From Mariannaea sp. PMI_226 (Eukaryota > Ascomycota > Sordariomycetes > Hypocreales > Nectriaceae): a stretch of 64,000 bases of DNA. The notes beneath the pieces were generated by a model. It saw only the letters and a program-made list of their open reading frames with translations, ran no database searches and was not told the DNA's origin. The first letter of the stretch is position 1. The number at the start of each line of letters is the position of its first letter. Position numbers and translations under genes: made by a program. The DNA is taken from positions 2,604,001 to 2,668,000 of the forward strand of contig JANFOG010000006.1 in NCBI GenBank assembly GCA_024336345.1, in the 5' to 3' direction. Positions 56,343 to 64,000 of this stretch are shown here, piece by piece.

Positions 56343-57488
56343 TTATTCTTGCTTGTTTAGTATATCGTCAAGTGCAATGTGGATATTTTCAGCCTCCTTG
56401 ATAAAATGCACAACCATCTCAGCCGTACTCCTCGCCCCCATGGCGCCAACAAAAAAAAAGTGATTGCCCTCGACACCGGCAACCATTCTGTCCGGAATCT
56501 CATAGATGAATGTCCTCAGATGATCCAATAGTCTTCTCTCTCGTTGAAGCAAGCTCCACTTCTCAGTCGTGCTCACATCGGTAGGTAGTTCGCGTGATGC
56601 TTTTTGGGCCGTGGCGACATACTTCTGCACCATAAGGTATCCCCAATTGGCCTTATCTGTAATGGAATGCTGCCAATCGAGCGGGCTTGTGGGATAAAGG
56701 GCCGCCAAGGCCGGCAAGTGTGCGTAATCATCTACACGGCCATCTTCCAGTAGTGTCCATTTCTCGTCAACAAGTTTCTTCTCTTGAATATCGTACCGGT
56801 ATCCCCAGCATCCCGAGGCTATCGGCGTTGAGCCAAAGTATTCACGTTTGAACACTTCTTCATCAATAATAATGCGCTCGTCGTTCAGTTGATTCTGTTC
56901 CAAGAGTTGGGATATGAACCTCTGGTGTAGCAAAGAGGTTTTCCAGTAACCCGCCGGAGTCAGCGGAACATGGGCTATCGGCAGGTGTTTTCGTAACCCC
57001 CACAGCGCAGGAGTAGATGCGAGAGAAACGTACAGACTCACAGTGAGCCCAAGCGCCCTCGACTCCGACGTGACGGGCATCAAGGCCTTGCCACCCATAC
57101 TCCATGCCAAAATCACAACCTTTGGGGACAGTCCATGCTCGTCCACGGCCTTCCTCATCGCTAGAGCTGTTTGCCTGCCCCAGTCACGCAGGGAAAACTC
57201 ACTGCCAGTAGGGGGAATTATTTCTGGATTCGAATCTATCGGGTATGAGATACCCAAGAATGGAAATCCGTGCTTGTGAAACCAGTATGCCAGGAAGTCC
57301 TTGCTGCAACTCCCATTGTGTCCGCCATACGCGATGCGCGCGTTGTGCGCCAACCCGGGGATAAAAGCTATCAGCGGTTTGGATGCGTCACCGTCATTAG
57401 GAATGAACCTTGTCAGCGCTGGATAGCCAGCTATTGTTTCCAGCTTTTCGCCATCATATAGCGGCGAGGTTGCGTTAGATGGGTCCAT
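56343..57488 (-). CDS. Alpha/beta hydrolase fold protein
   Basis: A single-exon gene of 381 residues; the ATG at 57488 gives MDPSNATSPLYDG. The fold markers are LIAFIPGLAHNARIAYGG (strand and oxyanion loop), a nucleophile elbow ILAWSMGGKALMPV (A-W-S-M-G, near residue 150) and the late His in VAGVEGNHFFFVGA. The acid is probably an Asp in the 265-330 region. No signal peptide, so cytosolic. Such enzymes hydrolyse esters, lactones or C-C bonds of diketones. In this setting a lactonase or ring-fission hydrolase would fit, but sequence does not decide. Confidence 0.87.
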   Translation of the reverse strand: MDPSNATSPLYDGEKLETIAGYPALTRFIPNDGDASKPLIAFIPGLAHNARIAYGGHNGSCSKDFLAYWFHKHGFPFLGISYPIDSNPEIIPPTGSEFSLRDWGRQTALAMRKAVDEHGLSPKVVILAWSMGGKALMPVTSESRALGLTVSLYVSLASTPALWGLRKHLPIAHVPLTPAGYWKTSLLHQRFISQLLEQNQLNDERIIIDEEVFKREYFGSTPIASGCWGYRYDIQEKKLVDEKWTLLEDGRVDDYAHLPALAALYPTSPLDWQHSITDKANWGYLMVQKYVATAQKASRELPTDVSTTEKWSLLQRERRLLDHLRTFIYEIPDRMVAGVEGNHFFFVGAMGARSTAEMVVHFIKEAENIHIALDDILNKQE

Positions 57489-58580
57489 CCGGTCGTTTAC
57501 CAAATCTTCGATTTTATCTCACCTCCACAATTCAGTCTATCTGACTGCAGGGATGAAAATAATATTTGCGATTATTTTGCCATTCGATGTCTCATGAGAA
57601 TAGAATTCCCCTTTTTCCTAGATTATATAGTCTCGTTTCTCGTATATGAGCCACTGCAGGCGCGGGGTAACAAGGTTTGCGAAAGTCGGAGAAGTTTGCG
57701 AAGATCGGAGAATGTTATGATATTATGCTGTTAGCCGGGTCAGAGACTGGTCGTCACCAGTTTGGCTGCTGTTCTCCCTAAAGAGACACTTATAGGCTTA
57801 CCGAGTTTACTGTACCGGGGACAAAATTCATTTTTCTTTAGCATATGCCGCTTAAATTACCTAATTCACTTTTACTTGCTTGCCACAATTTGATTGGCTC
57901 GTACACGTAGTCAGAGGCCTGATCAAGCCACGTAACATTACAGACAAGGCCTCATCATACCATTCAATATATCTTGTTTTTGCCTGACTTTTCGAAATGT
58001 TATTTCATCTGCGGTTCATGTTTCTATTTGGTCTGATGATTCTCCTCATTTTAATATACTTTGATTGGCTGATTCTCTCCTCTTTCCAGACTTTTGGTAT
58101 GGCTATTTGGAGCCGCCTTTCGTGATTGCCTCAGGCGAAGAGTTGCGCAAGTGGTGATTTTTGGGCATAGGTTTTCCTCTTAACAAACTGGGGTTAAAAA
58201 GTTGGCATTACATTAACTACTTAAAAACTATAACAATATATGCTCTATTCCTATGTAATAAATAAGTTAATAAATAATAACTAGAACAATAATAACCTCA
58301 ATAGAATTTAATTATATTTATATATGTATTCAAGGAAATGGAGATCGGCGTTAATTTATCAATCATTTACACCAGATCACATAACAGTCCGTCTACTCAC
58401 ACCTCCCTGCGTTTTATTAAAATTTTAAATTCATTTATTAATGCGAATTTCTCCACTCCAACTTGCATACGGGCAATGTGACATTAGGCGCAGGTAGCCC
58501 AGAGACTGACTCGTATGTAATGGCATCACTCTGGGCAAACTATGGGCACCCTTCGCCTAGCAATATGAAGGCATCCTCTC
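57489..58580. other. Intergenic with repeat remnant and AT-rich block
   Basis: Contains the second copy of the dispersed repeat (57832-57932) and a very AT-rich block at about 58190-58340. No gene is supported. Confidence 0.5.
57832..57932. repeat. Dispersed repeat, copy 2 (partner at 8481-8570)
   Basis: The core CATATGCCGCTTAAATTACC (57842) matches copy 1; TTGCTTGCCACAATTTGATT here corresponds to TTGCTTGTCGCAATTTGATT there. The same orientation is kept. Confidence 0.65.
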
Positions 58581-60308
58581 TCAGGCGGTAGGGAAATGCA
58601 AAGCCCCGCTCTTAACCCTCATTGACTTTCCATATCTCTGCAATAAGATAATGATTAAGAATGCAAAAGCACAGATGCCGGCCTGAGTGCCGAAGCTGAC
58701 TTTAGCGCCTACTGATTTGGCCCAGTTGACCTGGAAATAACTAATAATAAACCCGCCAGCGGCTGCAAACTATTAGCAAGAAGGGGTCTGATAAGATGAA
58801 ACGAAGGGTATTTGAACTCACTTCGAGTAAAGTTGATCCAGGCAGATACTTCTCCTGATGCTTCTGGGTAGCTGTCGAGGTTGTACGCATTCAGAGCCAC
58901 CGTGGTCACCATAATACCAAAGACGTAGAGCCCCCAGAATACTGCGGTAGCCATAAAGTGATACCCGTTCTCAAGAGCAAATCCCAGTCCCACCAAACCA
59001 GCAAGCATGAACGGTGTACTGAACCATATGGCCCGCAGCCTGGTCTCTGGCTCAAAGTGACCGTTGTGTGACTTGATATACTGCCGGGCAATGCCATCAT
59101 GAAGCCAGTGACCGATTGCTTCACCCAAGAGAGCAGCTACAATGGGAGTAAAGTAGAAGAAGCCTATCTGTTTGGGACCGAAGTTGTAGAGAGGAGTTAA
59201 GAAGATTGCCAAGGTGGTGTTGATGCCAACAACCCATGCGAAGGTCAGCAAGTAGTAGACCGCGGAGAGAAATACGGTGGGCTTGATAATAACTCGGATT
59301 GGCCGCATGCAAGCCTGGCCAAAGCTGTTGCGGAGGTGGCGGGATCGAAATTGTGCGATACCCGTCAACTGTGAAATGCGTGAACCCCTAGGTGGCTGGT
59401 CCGCTGGGGCAATGCGGCGGTCGTAGTAGGTCTCCCCCACAAAGATAATAGTAAGGATGAGTGCAAGGGCCGTCTGTATGGAGGAATCAGTTTTGGACTT
59501 GACGGTGGAAGTGTGCGATTTCCTTACCTCAGCAAAGTACACCCAGAATGGAACAGGCCACGAGAGGGTTGAGATGATGAAGGCAGCGAACAAAGGCCCC
59601 ATGTATGGAGACAGAATGATGAAAGCAGCCCAGATGTTGATCTTACGGGCACGCTCGTGGAAGAAGAACATGTCAAAGATGAACATCAGGCCTCCACCTT
59701 GGGATACAGTGCTGAAGAAGCCGTTCAGGATGCGAGCAGCCATAAAAGATTCGAACGTGGTAGCTGCTGCGCACCACGCCGCTGTTGCTGTGGCGAGAAC
59801 AAGGAAGTAGAACAAGACCGGAAGACGGCCAGCCCAGGCGGAGAGGGCTACGGCAAAGACACCTCCTGCACCAAGCATGAAGACGTTGCCCACTTGCGAG
59901 TGGTTGACTGTGTCTGGGCTCATGTTCCAGACTCTGAAGACGAGTTAGCAGTGAATTCGCACGGCCGACATCACGGAGAGCGTCTTGTACTTACTCCGCC
60001 TGAGGGAGGAGAGTAACAGCACCAGTTGCGCTGCCATAGTCCGGAAGAAAGGCTGCGAAACTGATGACTAAGAGAATTACGTGTTTCTTGAACGGGCTCC
60101 AGTTGAGAGGGTCAAGGGGGTCCTCGGAAGGCTGAGGAATCAAAATAGTGTGGCCATCCTTGGCGGTCTTGAGATTACCACGGTGTTCCGTGTCAACCTT
60201 GGTCACATAGCCTTCCGACTCCTTGAACTCGTGGAGTTCAGGATCCGATCCTGACTTGGACACATCCTCCGTCATAGATGCATCCGACACGATTTTGGGG
60301 GAGTCCAT
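58581..60308 (-). CDS. MFS transporter (DHA1-type)
   Basis: A four-exon gene of 517 residues (60308-59995, 59933-59528, 59473-58822, 58762-58581); phases agree. The second intron is in frame and the last exon would be lost without splicing. It has an acidic N-terminus, DPLDPLNWSPFKKHVILLVI (family motif and TM1), ILNGFFSTVSQGGGLMFIFD, FFHERARKINIWAAFIILSP and LSWPVPFWVYFAE. The C-terminal exon reads AGGFIISYFQVNWAKSVGAK, as in fungal drug/toxin DHA1 carriers. Its promoter has repeated CCCCGGAT elements (60499-60678). It lies upstream of, and on the same strand as, the hydrolase and downstream of the phenol-hydroxylase-type gene. Substrate unknown. Confidence 0.9.
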
Positions 60309-60474
60309 GTTTGTTGTGTAACAGAAGATGAATGCAACTGAATTAGTCGAGAGCCTATCTTTGAGACCAAAGGCCCGGTATGAGTGTATCACCGAGCTGA
60401 TCGAGAAAGTACAGGAAGTCTCTTGATGAAGAACAAGGGGAGAGGATGAGGATGAGATTTTTATTTTTTTTTGG

Positions 60475-60700
60475 GATATCGCAACTGGGTCTGGGGTACC
60501 CCGGAACCACGTTTTAGATTACCCCGGATGTGAATCTGGGAAATTATATTTAGATTGCCCCGTAGGAAAATGACTTTTAGTTTACCCCGGATGAGAATCT
60601 GGCCATCCCCAGAGTTTGGGGTCTTCCGGAGGTTGAGGAGACGAGTTATCCGGAAGCATAGCATGGGCGCCCCGGATGTCAGCTTTCCGGAAGTTCCGAT
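60475..60700. promoter_or_regulatory. Promoter with repeated CCCCGGA elements
   Basis: CCCCGGA occurs at 60499, 60522, 60595 and 60670. Two longer units, AG(A/T)TTACCCCGGATG and G(T/A)GAATCTGG after it, repeat at 60517-60540 and 60590-60612. TTTCCGGAAGTTCCGA lies at 60684. The block is 170-400 bp before the MFS ATG. Confidence 0.6.
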
Positions 60701-61007
60701 CCGAATTCGCCACTCCTTGATGGACGACAAATGAGAGTCATCATTTATGTCACTGTGTAACAGGTTGAAATACACTCGGTCTGTCCCAGGTAGTGTTTCG
60801 GTCTTATTTGTGTAAGTAGGGTGGTGCAAGCATGGACCCGATAATCAGCTATCTCGCTGCAGCGCTTGTATGCTCTATCTATACACAGCTTCACAAAGAA
60901 TTGATATTTTTGTAATTTTAAGCCTTCATAACTTAATTATATGCTAAGCTCCTCTTCTAGATACTGGAAGCAATAGTTGGCAAATATACATGTGATAATA
61001 ATGACAG

Positions 61008-63177
61008 TTAGATGCGAACTAAACAGCTATTGAAATAGTCCTCCACTAGTTCGGAACCAGACAGGGGCGATAGCATGCTCACATAACCGTCTGGCCTGAT
61101 GACGGCAATGAGTCCCTCTTCCTTGGAAACGTCGAAAATCTCATACGCATCCTCACTCTTCGCTAACCCATATGTCCGCATTTCCGCAAATGTCTTCAAG
61201 CTTGGAGGTACATCGGTCCACTCGAATCGCTCCTCCAATGGATGGATTACCATGAGGTTGACGACGCCTGTGGGGAACTTCTGGATAATATCGATAGATG
61301 ATTGAATGGCGGATTGGGAAGCGCCGGATTTGTCAAGCAAGTCGTTGCTTGCAAGCACGAGGACATGGTAGCGGCCAATTGATGGCATTTCTGTAGCCAA
61401 GTCAGTTAATATTGATCTAAATATGCTGTCAAAAGGGAACCGGCGTACCATCTTGGAGGTGACGAGTGTTGGCATCAGCATAGCGCTTCACCTCGACATT
61501 AATCAGTCGTCGGCCGGGCGTCAACGCGCCACTAAGTGGATCCCCTTGAGGAAATCTGAATGTGTTGAAGAGAGGCTCGACCAGCGGTCTGATAAGCAGC
61601 CTGCTGGGTTTGTAGTGAAGGCCACAGCCGCTGGTGAAGCCGCTTCCTTCGCTGAAGACGCGGAGAAACTCCTCATGGGTCAAGCCTGTCGCTTCAACAT
61701 CAGTTGATCCGATCTGGCCGGAAAACATGTGCGAAAATTTGGTGTCAAACTCGATGAGTTGGCGAGCTACATCTCTGCGTTCCTCCTCAAAGGTTTCAAG
61801 AACAGGGTCTGCCGCTGCTCCAGACGTGGCGCCAGGGGTCAGCCCGTGGAGACTATGGACTAATTTCCAGGCCAGGTTGTACGAATCCATCATAGATACG
61901 TTCATGCCTTGTCCGGCTTTCGGACTATGCGTGTGGCACGCTTTTTCAAATTAGTATATAATACAGAAAGGCACCGCGGCGGGTCAAACTTACCATCTCC
62001 GACGATAAACACTCTGTCGACACCATCGGGCGTCCTGGCAGAGAACTTGGGTGTCATGCGCTGACCGATTTGATATGCAGCCCACCAGTCTGGCTTAGTT
62101 CCCTCCTTGATCTTGACACTGTATGGTGCAAAGACTGAGCGTGCCTGCTCAAAGATGTAATCCAAGGTGACAGCACCTCGTCTCTTCTTGTCTGCTGCTT
62201 TCTTGTCTGTTCCACCTAGGTCACTGGCAACCTCGCCAGGCACCTGGACGTACAGTCGAGTAAGATACTCACCAGTCGCGATCTGTTCTCTGGGAATCAC
62301 CATTACAGAGCCTGAGTTGGAGTGAACTGCACATCGTTTGCGAATATCAGGGAAGTCGGTGTCTGCAACAAAATCGCATACCCCCCAGATGTGGTCGCTT
62401 GTCTCACCCTCCAGTTCAAGGCCCATGCACTTTCGCACGAGTGAGCGGGCACCGTCCGCTCCCACCAGGTATTTTGTTCGAACACTGCCCTGTTTCGTCG
62501 TCCCATCCGCGAGGTCGTACTCGTACTTGACGAGGATGGGAAAGTCGGGCTGGGTATCATCGACTGTATACTCGAGGAAGCGATGCGATCTTCGAATTGT
62601 ATTTTTGGGCGCGTACAGATCGAGATTCTCTTGGAGGATCCGCTCGATGCGACCTTGGTGAATTGTGATCTCGAAAGGGAAGCGAGCGGGCACGGCAACA
62701 TCGGGGGCGAAGTTGGTGCGCTCAATGCCTTTCGCAGCTTTTGCTCCCGAACCAGGGTTTACAGGGTTCCAAAATGCGACCTCCTCCATATGGCAGCCCT
62801 CACTAATGATTTCCCCAGCTATTCCAAGACTCTGAAGCACTTCTAGAGTCCGAGGCTGGAGCCCGTCTGCTTGACCAGCCTTCAAAGTGCCCGGTTTGGC
62901 ATCCAGGCAGAGAAGCGAGGAGTTTGTGATACCATACCTGGCCAGCAATAAGGTGAGAAAAAGACCGCTCGGCCCAGCCTGTATATATCGGTGAGTTACG
63001 AATACGTCGCCGTTTTTAAACCACACTACTTACGCCTATCACTACAACCTCGCGATTGCCTTCTGTGTTTGTTGAGTAGTCTGATGGCCTGAGCGAAAGC
63101 CTGGGTAGTGGAGGAGCACGCGATGGCAAGATTCTAAGATCTCTTGCTGCGTTGGAAGATTCTTGGAAGACGGGCAT
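61008..63177 (-). CDS. FAD-dependent phenol 2-monooxygenase-type hydroxylase
   Basis: A four-exon gene of 667 residues (63177-63034, 62978-61994, 61940-61449, 61390-61008); phases agree. Residues 45-75 hold the dinucleotide fold EVVVIGAGPSGLFLTLLLAR, split by intron 1. Then YLVGADGARSLVRKCMGLEL (DG motif) and [20 protein letters not shown] (GD motif, split by intron 2). The C-terminal 190 residues form the thioredoxin-like dimerisation domain of phenol hydroxylase (GALTPGRRLINVEVKRY, VIRPDGYVSM). The family adds an ortho hydroxyl to phenols or hydroxybenzoates using NADPH and O2. It diverges from a Zn2Cys6 gene (546 bp apart), the likely regulator. Confidence 0.93.
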
Positions 63178-63723
63178 GTTGTAAGCTTAGGATGATTCTG
63201 GTGTCCTCCTCTGGTTATCGACGCTATTTTTCCGTTGAATATGCAATGGGTTCAGAACTACGAACATATCAACGGCATGGCAGTCGTTGAAGAAAGTCAG
63301 CTCCTTAAAGAGGAGCCTTCACTCGAAAGGCAACTATTGCCATTTTTGCCCTCGAAAGTCTCCATCTTCCTTTTTCCGGCAGCGAGGTCAGAATTTCCGG
63401 CATTCAGTAACTTCCGACTTCCGCCCGGATATTCATTCCAGATCCGTGTGCGCCGGAAGTTGGAGCTCCTGCCAGCCAACGGCTGTCCCGTGTCTTAGCG
63501 GCCCTTGGATCGACAAACCCTCTCTCGGCGACTGGACTGGGTAGCTAGATGACTCAGGGCTTACAAATCTCTCCACTTCTAGCAGTTGTGTGGCGTACCT
63601 TCTAGCTGGGAGGCTAGGGAACTCTGAATCATCTCGCCTTCAGGCTTCGCGAACAGATGGTGGACAGTCCTCCTCATCTACTCTCTATTACTGCGCACCC
63701 ACAGTTCGCCCTGGCGACTAGGC
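63178..63723. promoter_or_regulatory. Divergent promoter between monooxygenase and Zn2Cys6 gene
   Basis: Four CCGG-type elements lie at 63370-63460 (TTTTTCCGGCAG, ATTTCCGGCATT, CGCCCGGATATT, CGCCGGAAGTTGG). The last resembles TTTCCGGAAGTTCCGA in the neighbouring MFS promoter (60684). These are candidate Zn2Cys6 sites. Confidence 0.5.
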
Positions 63724-64000
63724 ATGGCAGAGCCAAAACAGCGTTCCGACTCGTTGCTCAGCCGCCGCAACCTGCCACGCGCATCTCATGCTTGCCAGCG
63801 ATGCCGTGCTAAGAAGGCAAAGTGTGATCAGCAACAGCCCTGTGCGAACTGCACCAAGCACATGCAGCAATGTACATATGGACTCCGAAGACGGAATGGC
63901 CGGGATAGGAACAGCCGCATCCTGAGTCCCAGTCATCGGGAAGCAGCAAGTACGCAAGATGGGTGTTCATCACTGCCGTCTACTCGCGATGAAGAAGATA
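63724..64000 (+). CDS. Zn(II)2Cys6 transcription factor, 3' end outside window
   Basis: Only the first 92 codons are present. The ATG at 63724 gives MAEPKQRSDSLLSRRNLPRA. The zinc cluster CQRCRAKKAKCDQQQPCANC and a final Cys after six residues is at about residues 24-50. A basic tail (LRRRNGRDRNSR) follows. Position next to the phenol-hydroxylase-type gene makes it the probable regulator of the 56-64 kb module. The rest of the protein cannot be judged. Confidence 0.85.
   Translation, partial: MAEPKQRSDSLLSRRNLPRASHACQRCRAKKAKCDQQQPCANCTKHMQQCTYGLRRRNGRDRNSRILSPSHREAASTQDGCSSLPSTRDEED

Overview
The window looks like nuclear DNA of a filamentous ascomycete (Pezizomycotina). Genes are monocistronic on both strands. 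Introns are short (about 45-130 bp) with GT-AG borders. The protein families are typical of moulds: many Zn(II)2Cys6 regulators, MFS transporters, a CFEM protein, an RTA1 relic and a NACHT-WD40-like relic. I cannot name the species. I see no tRNA, rRNA, CRISPR array or intact transposon.

Layout. 1-7 kb, minus strand: a partial MFS exporter, a Zn2Cys6 regulator and a secreted S41 peptidase-like protein. 7-13 kb: a long gene-poor stretch, a Zn2Cys6 gene and a decayed RTA1-family pseudogene. 13-17 kb: a 1259-residue sterol-glucosyltransferase-like protein with extra C-terminal modules. 17-18 kb: a decayed WD40 relic. 18-27 kb: a RidA protein, a Zn2Cys6 regulator, an aldehyde dehydrogenase divergent from an amine/amino-acid permease, and a DUF3445 haem oxidative N-demethylase-like protein. 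This group looks like a nitrogenous-compound catabolic set. 27-33 kb: gene-poor DNA with a regulator fragment and a GT32 mannosyltransferase.

33-53 kb is the most coherent region. It holds a 4,5-dihydroxyphthalate decarboxylase-like enzyme, an MFS transporter, a salicylate-hydroxylase-type FAD monooxygenase, a Zn2Cys6 regulator, a class II aldolase, a second Zn2Cys6 regulator, an AtuA (DUF1446)-DUF4387 fusion, a small CFEM protein and an allantoate-permease-type MFS carrier. Three promoters here share the spaced motif CCCGGA-N7-TCC(C)GG. 56-64 kb holds an alpha/beta hydrolase, another MFS carrier, a phenol-2-monooxygenase-type flavoprotein and a divergent Zn2Cys6 regulator cut by the window edge.

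Together the right half reads as two adjacent, separately regulated modules for uptake, hydroxylation, decarboxylation and carbon-chain cleavage of an aromatic or related acid. The substrate is not known, and no ring-cleavage dioxygenase is visible. Three decayed genes (RTA1, WD40 and a histidine-kinase receiver domain), a Zn2Cys6 C-terminal fragment and a dispersed 90-bp repeat show that the spaces between modules have been accumulating debris.
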